NCBI GenBank assembly: GCA_018222865.1 | Contig: JAAEZM010000004.1 | Location: 172,460-236,459 of the forward strand | DNA length: 64,000 bases | Reading direction: 5' to 3' | Origin: Alphaproteobacteria bacterium | GTDB taxonomy: Bacteria > Pseudomonadota > Alphaproteobacteria > Caulobacterales > Maricaulaceae | Part shown: piece after piece, positions 55,786-64,000 of the stretch | Layout: the number at the start of each line of letters is the position of its first letter | Position numbering within the stretch: position 1 is the first letter of the stretch | The notes under the pieces: generated by a model | Database searches by the model: none | What the model was told of the DNA's origin: nothing | Seen by the model: only the letters and a program-made list of their open reading frames with translations | Program-made: the position numbers and the translations under genes

Positions 55786-58700
55786 CTACCAGCCAATACG
55801 TACACCGGCTCGAGCACCAACCTTACCAGTTTCACGGCCGTAGCCGACGCCGAAATTCGCCGACCAGCGATGATCGATCCGAGCCGCGCCGGAAATTGCG
55901 AGTGCATCGGAACCGTCGAAATGCCCCCAATTGGCAGACAGAGCGAATTGTTCGTCCTGCTGCAGCCAGGTTGAACCTGAAAGGGCGTTCGCGATGGCGA
56001 TACCATCCATATTTTGCTGGATCTGGCCTTCATTGCGCTGGACCTGCATGGCGAGATCCTCGATCGACCCTCGCATCTCCGTCATGTCGAATTGAAGTGC
56101 CTCGATCGCCAGCGTGTTGTCAGCAATCGCCAAGGCATTTTCACCGATCCGCGTCGTATTGGCTGTGACCCGCGAATTGGTCAGCACAATCGCGGCAGAG
56201 TTTGCATCTATATCAACGCGGTTCGACGCGATATTGACGGTGTTCGTATCGATATCTGTCCGGTTCGTCGCGATCGCTGCCGTGTTCGTGTCGATATCAG
56301 CGCGGTTTGAGGCAATGGCAGACGTATTGGCATCGATGTCAGTACGATTATCCGCAATCGCTGCCGTGTTCGCATCAATATCTGTACGGTTGTCCGCGAT
56401 GGCGGCCTCATTGGCCGTGATCCGCACCTCGTGATCATCAACCTGCGTTTCCAGATCAATCAGGCGCTGGCCCGATCCGACCACCCCAGCCTTGAGCAAT
56501 GCGATATCTGCGGCGTTCACCGCTATGTCCGATGTGTTGGAGGAGATGTTGCCGGTATTCGCGGCAATATTCCCGGCATTGGTGGAAATACCCGACGTAT
56601 TCGATGCGATATTCCCCGCATTGGTCGAGATATCGGATGTGTTTGATGCGATATTGCCAGCATTACTCGCGATGTCAGACGTGTTGGCCGCAATGTCCGA
56701 GGCATTGTCTGACACGTCTGAGGTCAGCCCTGATATCGCACCGGTATTTGTCCCAATATCGGTGCTGTTAGTCGCGATATCTGCCAGAGCCGCTCCATCA
56801 TCCGATGCGAGATTGCCATCGGCATCCACAGTGACGAAACCATCCACGGTGCCCTGAGCACTGCTGGAGGCAGTGCTAGGAATGCCAGGCAGGGTGACCG
56901 TCTGCGTTGCGGTACCGATCACGATCTGATCGATGCGCGTCGTCGTAACACCAAAGCCCAACGCCATAGAGTTCTCGAAGGATGCCGCAGCCCCGGCCCC
57001 GACGGCCGTCGCATTATCCGCGGATGCTGACGCTGCTTCGCCGACCGCCAGCGCGTATTCGGCACTCGCCTGCGCGTTTTCGCCCAGCGCTGTCGCGGAG
57101 ACGGCAGTGGCGAGGGCCCCTTTACCAAAGGCAGCAGTATCGGCGGCCGTTGCCTGAGCCCCTGCACCGATTGCGGTAGAGCCGGACGCGACGGCGCCGT
57201 CACCGATCGCGACAGCACCCTCGCTTGAGGCTGCGGAATCGCGGCCCAGGGAGATCGCACCTTCAGCGCTTGCAGAAGAGGCAGCCCCGATCGCGATAGC
57301 GTCTGTACCGGACGCGGTGGCGTCCGAGCCCGTCGAGTTCACCACATAATATCCAAGATCAGACGTTAGAGACTGCAAACCGCTAATGTCAGCGGTGTTG
57401 GTCGTGATGTCCGACGCGTTCGTGGCGATATCGGTCGCGTTATTGGAGATGTCTGCCAAACTCGCTCCGCCGTCGGAAGCGAGATTGCCATCGGCATCCA
57501 CGGTCACGAAACCGTCCACCGCGCCCTGCGCGCTGGTCGAGGCAGCTGAAGGCAGCCCCGCCAATGTGTAGGTATTGGACGTATTACCCAGAGCAAACTG
57601 GTTCTGCGCCGTCACGCTCACACCATTGCCGATCGCAATGGAGTTCTGCTCGCCCGCAGAGGCCTGGTAGCCAAGAGCCAGGGCCTGATCGCCGGTCGCG
57701 GAGCTGGAATCACCCAATGCGGTCGCGCCTTCGCCGCTCGCCGTAGAGCCGACACCGATCGCAATCGCAAAATCATTGGAAGCGGTAGCATTCGCGCCCA
57801 AGGCCATCGCTTGTTCACCGGTTGCCGCAGCACTGGCACCAACCGCAATGGTCAACTCGTCCGTCGCTGAAGCCGATTCGCCGATGGCGATCGCGTCATC
57901 ACCTGTCGCACTGGCATTCGCGCCCGTAGAATTGACGGCGAAATATGTATTCGCAGCCCCCGACTGCAGGCTTGAAATATCTGAGGTGTTCTGGTCGATC
58001 TGCGACTGAGCTGCCCCACCATCAGAGGCCAGATTGCCATCGGCATCGACCGTCACGAAACCATCGACCGTTCCCTGCGCCGCCGTTGCCGCCGCCGTTG
58101 GGATACCCCCAACAGTGAGGGTTTCCGAGGATGTCCCAAGAGCAATCTGATTAGCCCGTGTCGCTACAGCCCCGGTGCCAAGAGCCAGACTTCCATCAAA
58201 TGTTGCAGAAGCGTTCCGACCAATAGCAATTGCATTCTCTGCCGAGGCCTGGGCCCCTAGGCCCACGGCCAAGGCATAGGCTTCATCGGCAACCGCGTCA
58301 GAACCGATCGCTATGGCACCGCTGGCGAGCGCCTGCGCCCCTCTCGCATCGGAGTCGGCATCATCTCCCCCGATCGCGAGCGCACTCTCGGCAGTCGCAA
58401 AAGCGCCCTTTCCAAGCGCTGTCGCATCTTCCGCCGTGGCCACAGAATCAACGCCCAGAGCCGTTGCATTCCTGGAATCGGCCACCGCATCATGCCCTAT
58501 AGCCGTCGAGCTGAAACCGGTAGCCTGCGCATCTTCGCCTACCGCGAGCGTGTGAGAATTCGTAGCTTGGGCCCGTGATCCTATCGCCGTAGCGTCTTGG
58601 AAACTCGCAGTCGCGCCACCTCCAATAGCCAATGCATCATCAGCAGATGCACTCGCATTATCGCCGATGGCAATCGTTTGATCCACTGACGCCGATGCGG

Positions 58701-61700
58701 CATCACCGATTGCGACGGCCCCGGCGCCGGATGAAGAGGCAGCAGAACCTAAAGCAATAGCGTTTGCGTCTGAAGCGATACTGTCTGCGCCGATGGCAAT
58801 AGCGCTATCTCCGGTCGCTAAAGCTCCGATCTCATCATCGTCGACATCTGTACCGATAGCGATAGAGTTTGTCCCAGATGCTATCGACCACGCTCCAAGC
58901 GCCGTTGCTTCCGCACCGTCCGCGAGCGCAGCGGCGCCAATGGCTGTGGTCTCGAACGCTGACGCTTCTGCAATCACACCGACAGCGACAGACGCTTCCG
59001 CGCTCGCAGTCGAACTGTCACCAACCGCCGTCGCGAAGATGTCGCTGGCCAAGCTATCATTCCCCAAAGCGGTCGCGCCATCTTCGCTGGCGGTCGCACT
59101 TTCCCCAAAGGCTGAAGCCCATTCTCCTGACGCTTCTGAACCCTGGCCGACCGCCGTCGCGTTCTCAGCGCTGGCGATTGCGCTTTCGCCGATAGCCGTC
59201 GCGTCGTCTTCGGAGGCGACGGAGTTCGCGCCGAGCGCGGTGGCTTGAGCGGACGAGGCCAGCGACGCATTACCGAGCGCAGTCGCGTCCTCATCGCTCG
59301 CAGCCGCGCTTTCGCCGAAGGCCGAGGCCCATTGTCCGGTGGCGGACGCGCCTTGACCAATGGCGACTGAGTTTTCTGCGGACGCAGTCGCACCCTGGCC
59401 GACAGCCGTAGCGTCATCAGCACTTGCGCTTGCGCCTCGACCGATCGCGGTTGTTTGCGTACTGGACGCGGATGCGCTTTCCCCCAGCGCCGTGGCATCA
59501 GCTGCAGAGGCGACGGAGTTTTCTCCGATCGCGCTGGACTGATCGCCCGTCGCTGATGCTGCCATGCCGAAGGCTGCCGCGTCCGCGCCGGTCGCAGCCG
59601 AGCCGCCGCCGACCGCGGTAGAACCGGAGGCGATAGCACCGCGACCGATCGCTACGGCGTCTTCATTGGACGCTTCGGAGGCCTCACCGATCGCAATAGC
59701 TCCTGCCTGGCTCGCCGCAGCACCCACCGCACTGTCGGTAGTGTCGCAAGCCTCGCTGGCACCAATCGCGATGGCGCCGTCGGCCGAAGCGCTGGCCTCA
59801 CAGCCTTGGGCGATGGATTGCGTGCCGGAGGCTGAGGCGTAAGAACCCAAAGCCATGGCTTCCAGTGCGGACGCTGCGGCGTCGCGCCCCAGAGCCATCG
59901 CCTCAAAGGCAGTCGCTGAAGCGTCATCGCCGATAGCGATAGTCCAGCTTTCGGTGGCGCGCGTGCCAGTTCCGTCGCCATCGCCATCGCCACCGATGGC
60001 AATTGCGACATTGGCTGATGCCTCGGTGTTATTACCAATAGCGACCGATTGAGTGCCGCTGGCTACGCTTTCCCGGCCTAGGGCCAGTGCGTCAGTGGCC
60101 GAGGCAGCCGCCTGCTCGCCAATGGCAACCGCACTTAGGCCGCTTGCAATTGCGCCAAGAGCGCTATCCGTGGTGTCGCAATCCTCACTGGCACCGATAG
60201 CGATAGCGCCATCTGCGCTCGCGCTGGCCTCACAGCCTTGAGCGATTGCCTGATTGCCAGACGCGGTGGCTGTATCGCCAAACGCCAGTGCCTGCGCACC
60301 ACTGGCGAGGGCATCCACGCCAACCGCGACCGTGCCGGCATCAAAAGCGCCAGTTCCCGAGCCGATAGCGACACCATTCTCACCGCCGCCATCTGCCTGG
60401 TAACCCAACGCAATCGCGCCTTCGACGTCGGCGTTAGAACTTTCACCGATGGCGATGGCGTTCGTGGCCGTGGCGTCGCTGTCAGAGCCAAGAGCCAGCG
60501 ACCCGGTTCCCGTCGCATTGGCGTTGTCACCAAAGGCCGAGGAGTCGATACCGGACGCATTGGCATTCACGCCCACTGCGGTTGAGTCGATATTCGACGC
60601 GGTCGCGCTATCGCCGATCGCCACACCATCATCGCCCGTCGCCTCTGCATCACTACCCAGAGCGATGGCGTTACTACCGGAGGCGACCGATTCATCGCCG
60701 ATGGAGATGGCGTCACTGCCAGACGCAGCAGCCTGGTCGCCAATGGCAATAGCATCGGTAGCTGAGGCAGAGGCCTGCGCGCCAATCGCCACGGAATCGA
60801 TGCCGCCGGCATCAGCGGCCCGGCCCACTGCGACACCATCGGCTGCATCGGCGAGCGCGTCAGCACCCAGCGCGATCGCGTAATCACCCGACGCCTGGGC
60901 GCCGACTTGAACGGTGACATCATTGGGGTCATCCACATCATCGCCGTCACTGCCGATGGCAATTGAACCTTCGCCGGTCGATAGAACTGAGCGACCGAGG
61001 GCCACACTACGCTCACCAAAAGCGAGCGCGCCGGAGCCGACACCTACCGCGTCGACCACCGCAGACGCACCAGCACCAACAGCGGTGGCGTCCGTGCCAG
61101 CGGCGCTAGAGCCATTGCCAAGCGCGGTCGCGTCATTCGCCGTTGCGTCGGCGTTAAAGCCGAGTGCAGTTGCGCCGGCGCCTGTAGCGGTAGCGCCGCT
61201 ACCCACAGCAGTGGTCTGGGAGGCTGAAGCGACGGCGGCATCACCCAAAGCTGTTGAATCGCTGCCGCTGGCATCTGCGCCCACACCGCATTGAACCGAG
61301 TCCGTTCCGGCTCCATCGGCGCAGGCCGCAGAGACATTCGCCGCCCGGATGACCAGGCTTTTGCCGGTGACTTCATCTTCCGGCTCGCTCGAAACCGTCG
61401 CGGCTGTTTCGAAGTCCTGAATGATCTGGAGCGCACGCGTCAGGGCCGCTTCGGTTTCCGCATCGTTCGCATCATCATCTTCATCGATCGCAAGCGCGAC
61501 GACGGCACCCGCCAACACGGCCAGAAGCGCCGGCTCGGCAGCAATCGCCGATGTAGCCGGCTGAGCATCGCGCGCGCGCAAGTGCGCGATTTCAGCCCGC
61601 GTCTCATTGAGTTCGGACCGAAGCGCCTCCAGCTCCATCAGCACCGCGTTAAGGACTGCGGCCTCGCCCTGGGCACCCGGCTGGTGCCCCTGTGTTCGCA

Positions 61701-61848
61701 GATGTCGATCCTCAACTCCCAACCCACCCTGTCCGGAAATACCAATATAGGGCAGGGTTTGAGCATGTGCTGAAACACCGTCCAGCCCGGCTGAGGCCAG
61801 AGCCATAAGGGCCCCGGCCGAAACCATAAGGTTCGACACTTTCATCAC
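55786..61848 (-). CDS. Giant trimeric autotransporter adhesin (YadA-like)
   Basis: A 2020-residue type Vc secreted adhesin, the largest gene here. It has a signal peptide (to about residue 30), an N-terminal coiled-coil (MELEALRSELNETRAEIAHL), an Asp/Glu-rich spacer, then from about residue 160 to 1760 dozens of YadA-head 14-residue repeats of the type AxAIGxxAxASxxxA. Three similar neck modules containing VDGFVTVDADGNLASD follow the long head and two shorter heads. The stalk is Asn/Thr/Asp-rich (NTSDIASNAGNIASN and DIDANTAAIADNRT types). The last 70 residues are the YadA anchor ending in Trp. Cysteines at 176/187, 539/557 and 683/701 are unusual for such passengers. The ATG at 61848 follows GGGGA at 6 bases. 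It should form a long surface fibre for adhesion or aggregation. Confidence 0.93.
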   Translation of the reverse strand: MMKVSNLMVSAGALMALASAGLDGVSAHAQTLPYIGISGQGGLGVEDRHLRTQGHQPGAQGEAAVLNAVLMELEALRSELNETRAEIAHLRARDAQPATSAIAAEPALLAVLAGAVVALAIDEDDDANDAETEAALTRALQIIQDFETAATVSSEPEDEVTGKSLVIRAANVSAACADGAGTDSVQCGVGADASGSDSTALGDAAVASASQTTAVGSGATATGAGATALGFNADATANDATALGNGSSAAGTDATAVGAGASAVVDAVGVGSGALAFGERSVALGRSVLSTGEGSIAIGSDGDDVDDPNDVTVQVGAQASGDYAIALGADALADAADGVAVGRAADAGGIDSVAIGAQASASATDAIAIGDQAAASGSDAISIGDESVASGSNAIALGSDAEATGDDGVAIGDSATASNIDSTAVGVNANASGIDSSAFGDNANATGTGSLALGSDSDATATNAIAIGESSNADVEGAIALGYQADGGGENGVAIGSGTGAFDAGTVAVGVDALASGAQALAFGDTATASGNQAIAQGCEASASADGAIAIGASEDCDTTDSALGAIASGLSAVAIGEQAAASATDALALGRESVASGTQSVAIGNNTEASANVAIAIGGDGDGDGTGTRATESWTIAIGDDASATAFEAMALGRDAAASALEAMALGSYASASGTQSIAQGCEASASADGAIAIGASEACDTTDSAVGAAASQAGAIAIGEASEASNEDAVAIGRGAIASGSTAVGGGSAATGADAAAFGMAASATGDQSSAIGENSVASAADATALGESASASSTQTTAIGRGASASADDATAVGQGATASAENSVAIGQGASATGQWASAFGESAAASDEDATALGNASLASSAQATALGANSVASEDDATAIGESAIASAENATAVGQGSEASGEWASAFGESATASEDGATALGNDSLASDIFATAVGDSSTASAEASVAVGVIAEASAFETTAIGAAALADGAEATALGAWSIASGTNSIAIGTDVDDDEIGALATGDSAIAIGADSIASDANAIALGSAASSSGAGAVAIGDAASASVDQTIAIGDNASASADDALAIGGGATASFQDATAIGSRAQATNSHTLAVGEDAQATGFSSTAIGHDAVADSRNATALGVDSVATAEDATALGKGAFATAESALAIGGDDADSDARGAQALASGAIAIGSDAVADEAYALAVGLGAQASAENAIAIGRNASATFDGSLALGTGAVATRANQIALGTSSETLTVGGIPTAAATAAQGTVDGFVTVDADGNLASDGGAAQSQIDQNTSDISSLQSGAANTYFAVNSTGANASATGDDAIAIGESASATDELTIAVGASAAATGEQAMALGANATASNDFAIAIGVGSTASGEGATALGDSSSATGDQALALGYQASAGEQNSIAIGNGVSVTAQNQFALGNTSNTYTLAGLPSAASTSAQGAVDGFVTVDADGNLASDGGASLADISNNATDIATNASDITTNTADISGLQSLTSDLGYYVVNSTGSDATASGTDAIAIGAASSASAEGAISLGRDSAASSEGAVAIGDGAVASGSTAIGAGAQATAADTAAFGKGALATAVSATALGENAQASAEYALAVGEAASASADNATAVGAGAAASFENSMALGFGVTTTRIDQIVIGTATQTVTLPGIPSTASSSAQGTVDGFVTVDADGNLASDDGAALADIATNSTDIGTNTGAISGLTSDVSDNASDIAANTSDIASNAGNIASNTSDISTNAGNIASNTSGISTNAGNIAANTGNISSNTSDIAVNAADIALLKAGVVGSGQRLIDLETQVDDHEVRITANEAAIADNRTDIDANTAAIADNRTDIDANTSAIASNRADIDTNTAAIATNRTDIDTNTVNIASNRVDIDANSAAIVLTNSRVTANTTRIGENALAIADNTLAIEALQFDMTEMRGSIEDLAMQVQRNEGQIQQNMDGIAIANALSGSTWLQQDEQFALSANWGHFDGSDALAISGAARIDHRWSANFGVGYGRETGKVGARAGVRIGW
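56811..58077 (-). repeat. Three direct DNA repeats encoding the adhesin neck modules
   Basis: Copies of 46 bases lie at 56811-56856, 57483-57528 and 58032-58077. Their first 16 bases are identical in all three, and the first two copies differ at 5 of 46 positions. They encode the module around VDGFVTVDADGNLASD. The equal length and spacing of 672 and 549 bases make recombination between copies a possible source of head-length variants. Confidence 0.8.
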
Positions 61849-62369
61849 TAATCCCCTTGGTGCGCATTCCCCCGCGCACCGGATGCAGATCCCCCCACCC
61901 GCAAGTCGAGGGCCAAGAGCAATCCATTAATAATAGATTAATACCGGGGAGGAGTCAGCCGGTTTCGACGGATGCAAGGTGGAGGCTCGCATTACTGACA
62001 AACTGAGAGCTGGGACCGTGATGAAATTCGAGAACGCTGCCGCCACTGCGAATGAAGCCAAGCCTTCAGCGAGCGTCGATTCCCGAAGTGAATAATGCCA
62101 CCAATGATGACATCTACTGACAATTTGATTCAATAAGTGATTATTATTCAATGCGCTCGATAAACCTCGGGACGCATAGTCGAGTCAGAACACCGCGCGC
62201 ATGCCAAGGACATGCACTCAATCACTCCTGACACACAGCCGGAAAAGGGCAGCAGAGATAAATGTCAGTAAGGACCGGGAGTTCGGACCCGTTTTTCTAT
62301 GTCACCTACATGTCAGGGAGGGCGTCAGGCTCATGGCGACCCGACAAACCGCTGAACAATCTGTGGCGT

Positions 62370-62609
62370 TCAATGGGCGTGGACAACACTCCGGGTCCGG
62401 AACCAGGCGGTGATGTGAGATGTCGCCAGAGAGTCAGCGCCATTGGTTGTGATCATCCGCTCGGTCGCCTCCAGCATTTCAGCAAAACCACCATAGAATA
62501 AGAGCCCGAGGCCGGTTGCCGCCAGAACACTTACCGCATAGCCATAACCCCCCTCCGGCCAGTGACGCGCCGCACTCAGACTGACAAACAGCGGCAATGG
62601 ATGACACAA
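62370..62609 (-). pseudogene. Possible membrane protein fragment
   Basis: A 79-codon open frame with one clear hydrophobic helix (YGYAVSVLAATGLGLLFYGG) followed by FAEMLEATERM and an ITAWF segment. The order of a membrane helix, an acidic patch and an aromatic stretch faintly recalls the start of PAP2-type phosphatases, but no catalytic motif follows and the frame stops. It may be the decayed 5' part of a gene or chance. No ribosome site is obvious. Confidence 0.22.
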
Positions 62610-62722
62610 AGCCCGGACGGCCCAATTTCAAAAGCATCCTGCCTACGCATTCTTGCCTCGCCTTAACTTGACAGACCGGGTGAAAGAAAATCCATATTTA
62701 GACGGCTTGCGCCGCCCGGCGC

Positions 62723-62735
62723 GTTATATGATAAC
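62723..62735 (+). promoter_or_regulatory. Zur box
   Basis: GTTATATGATAAC is a near-perfect palindrome (GTTAT-atg-ATAAC) that matches the GTTATA-n-TATAAC type site bound by Zur in Alphaproteobacteria. It lies 50 bases before the zinc gene's ATG and downstream of a TTGACA (62668-62673) whose -10 is less clear. Zinc-bound Zur would repress the downstream unit. Confidence 0.75.
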
Positions 62736-62785
62736 GGTTTGTGGATCGCCATCTGTGCGCGCCTTTCCAAGCAGGAGACTGTAGT

Positions 62786-63388
62786 ATGACCCTGGCTCTG
62801 CCGTTTTACGTTCTAATGTCCGCAACCTTGGTCCAGCACGGCGCCCACGTGCACGGTCAGGCCGACCTCGCCATCGCGATGAATGCGGACGGCAGTATCG
62901 AAATGGAATTGCGCAGCAATGCCTATAATTATCTGGCCAGCGGCAGCGAGGCCGATGAGCACGATGATCATGGGCATGATGATCACGATCACCACGGCCA
63001 CGACGACCACGCGCATGATGATCACGATGACCATGGACACGACGACCATGGACATGATGACCATGACGATCATGCCAGCGAGGACGACCCCTGGATTGCT
63101 GTCGAGGCGCATATGAGCGGTGTCGGAAACGTCTTCGATTTCGGCTCTGCGAATTGCGAACTCACCCTGGTCTCCTTTGAGCAGGTGGAAACGCCGGACG
63201 GTCATATGGACGTGATAGCAAGTTATGCAGGCCGATGCGCAGCACCTGCTCGCATGGGTATGATCGAGACCACAATGTTCGACACTTATCCCGCCTTGGA
63301 AAACATCGTCGGGGTCTATATCGGTCCGGAAGCACAAAGCGCTTTCTCCCTGACGCGTGAGACCATACGGACACAATTGACTCGATGA
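62786..63388 (+). CDS. zrgA: ZrgA-type zinc uptake protein, His/Asp-rich (DUF2796)
   Basis: Periplasmic zinc-binding protein of 200 residues. The ATG at 62786 has CAGGAGA 7 bases upstream and starts a signal peptide (MTLALPFYVLMSATLVQHGA); the GTG at 62741 is not needed. The domain start HVHGQADLAIAMNADGSIEM is the DUF2796 signature. Residues 57-97 are almost pure His and Asp, a metal-buffering segment. The C-terminal part is a standard ZrgA beta domain. The stop overlaps the ATG of an ABC transporter ATPase, as in zrgABC sets. Control by zinc through the upstream Zur box is likely. Confidence 0.9.
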   Translation: MTLALPFYVLMSATLVQHGAHVHGQADLAIAMNADGSIEMELRSNAYNYLASGSEADEHDDHGHDDHDHHGHDDHAHDDHDDHGHDDHGHDDHDDHASEDDPWIAVEAHMSGVGNVFDFGSANCELTLVSFEQVETPDGHMDVIASYAGRCAAPARMGMIETTMFDTYPALENIVGVYIGPEAQSAFSLTRETIRTQLTR

Positions 63389-64000
63389 CCGCACCCGCCA
63401 TTCGTATTGACGACCTTCAGCATGCCTGGCCCGGCGGGCCGCCCATTCTAGACATTCCAGAATTCCAGCTGGACGCAGGCGAGAGCGCGTTTCTCGCCGG
63501 CCCCAGCGGTAGTGGAAAAAGTACGCTCCTTGGGCTGATCGCCGGCATCACGCCGGTACAGGCAGGCCGTGTATGCGTTCTGGGCCGGGAGATGGATCCG
63601 TCCAAGCCTGCGCTTCGGGACCGTATCCGCGCGGACGAAATCGGCATGATCTTCCAGCTCTTCAACCTGGTGCCCTATCTCAGCCCGATCGAGAATGTTC
63701 TCCTTCCGCTCAACTTCTCCGCCAAACGCCGCAAGCTGATCGCGGCGAGTGGCCACTCGCCGACGGAAGAAGCCCGCCGCATCCTGCTCGCGCTGGGTCT
63801 GGACGATGATCTCATTTCCCGCGCTGCGGCACGGCTCAGTGTTGGACAGCAGCAGCGTGTCGCTGCGGCCCGCGCAATCATTGGCTCACCTGGCGTGATC
63901 GTCGCCGACGAGCCGACCTCAGCGCTGGATGAGGACAGTCGCGATACCTTCCTTGATCTGCTTTCCAGGGAAGCGCGGGCCAATGGCGCCGCTCTTCTTT
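63385..64000 (+). CDS. ABC transporter ATP-binding protein (3' end outside window)
   Basis: At least 205 residues of an ATPase that continue past the window edge. The Walker A is GPSGSGKST, the Q-loop lies in IFQLFNLVPYLSP, the signature is LSVGQQQRVAAARA (LSVGQ in place of LSGGQ), and Walker B is VIVADEPTSALDED. This branch (LolD/MacB/ZrgB type) works with FtsX-like permeases. The ATG overlaps the zrgA stop (ATGA), so the pair is coupled and the ATPase probably powers zinc uptake; the permease should follow outside the window. Confidence 0.92.
   Translation, partial: MTAPAIRIDDLQHAWPGGPPILDIPEFQLDAGESAFLAGPSGSGKSTLLGLIAGITPVQAGRVCVLGREMDPSKPALRDRIRADEIGMIFQLFNLVPYLSPIENVLLPLNFSAKRRKLIAASGHSPTEEARRILLALGLDDDLISRAAARLSVGQQQRVAAARAIIGSPGVIVADEPTSALDEDSRDTFLDLLSREARANGAALL

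Larger units (their letters stand above)
61849..62785. other. Long low-coding intergenic region between adhesin and zrgA-like gene
   Basis: About 940 bases with no well-supported gene. The left part is AT-richer (ATTAATAATAGATTAATA near 61925, GATTATTATTCAAT near 62138) and should contain the adhesin promoter. A minus-strand open frame at 62370-62609 looks like a membrane protein fragment and is listed separately. The right end carries the promoter and Zur box of the zinc gene. Other short open frames lack ribosome sites and protein-like composition. Confidence 0.5.

Noticed and set aside
55786-61848. Repetitive DNA resembling a CRISPR or satellite array, and many long plus-strand open frames inside it
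   Set aside because: The repeats encode the 14-residue head motif of the adhesin, have no constant repeat/spacer form, and the plus-strand frames are shadows of biased Ala/Ser/Asp codons without ribosome sites.

Overview
The window is a compact, GC-rich bacterial chromosome segment. Family content and gene order (rplU-rpmA-GNAT-obgE-proB-nadD-rsfS-rlmH, an L21 with a C-terminal helix-hairpin-helix extension, the MaoC/phosphotransacetylase fusion next to ackA, an SqrR-type regulator) point to an alphaproteobacterium. The Maricaulales/Hyphomonadales group (Maricaulis, Oceanicaulis, Hyphomonas relatives) is the best guess; this is inference from gene content and no rRNA gene is present. There is no phage, transposon or CRISPR array.

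Layout: 1-5.5 kb holds a GH42 beta-galactosidase, a sodium:solute symporter, a CNT nucleoside transporter and thymidine kinase. 5.7-10.4 kb is accessory: an unknown secreted protein, a lipoprotein serine hydrolase, a membrane-anchored AraC regulator, tRNA-Ser(CGA) with the relic of a second copy, and a DUF2891 lipoprotein. 10.4-17.3 kb is the ribosome and housekeeping block, with an orphan EgtD inserted and a probable CTG start for rsfS. 17.4-19.3 kb encodes a PhoX phosphatase. 19.4-25.9 kb is a sulfide/persulfide island: DUF2892 protein, RND pump, adaptor and rhodanese on one strand, and SqrR-like sensor and sulfide:quinone oxidoreductase on the other, fired from one compact region of overlapping divergent promoters. 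26-27.9 kb holds an enoyl-CoA hydratase and a class III CoA-transferase.

28-38.7 kb is a single operon, ilvD-ilvC-ilvB-ilvM-leuA-ilvE-leuC-leuD-leuB, covering the valine and leucine pathways. It is preceded by a 48-codon leader peptide packed with Leu/Val/Ile codons and a strong intrinsic terminator: a transcription attenuator. The remaining branched-chain gene, ilvA at 54.2-55.5 kb, has its own attenuator: a 45-codon Ile-rich leader and a terminator of the same design, sharing the element GGGAGCGG that can pair with the terminator 5' arm. This pair of attenuators, tuned by codon content to the end product of each gene set, is the most interesting system I found.

38.7-44.6 kb carries acetate kinase, a MaoC-phosphotransacetylase fusion, a decayed fabI remnant, msrB, a PhoA-type phosphatase and a TauE-like permease. 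44.8-48.7 kb is a molybdenum cofactor operon (moaA-D-E-B-C-moeA). 48.7-54.2 kb is a second RND efflux pair and an rRNA-type methyltransferase. 55.8-61.8 kb is one 2020-residue trimeric autotransporter adhesin with unusual cysteine pairs. The right end has a Zur-box-controlled, histidine-rich ZrgA-type protein followed by the ATPase of an ABC transporter that runs off the window.
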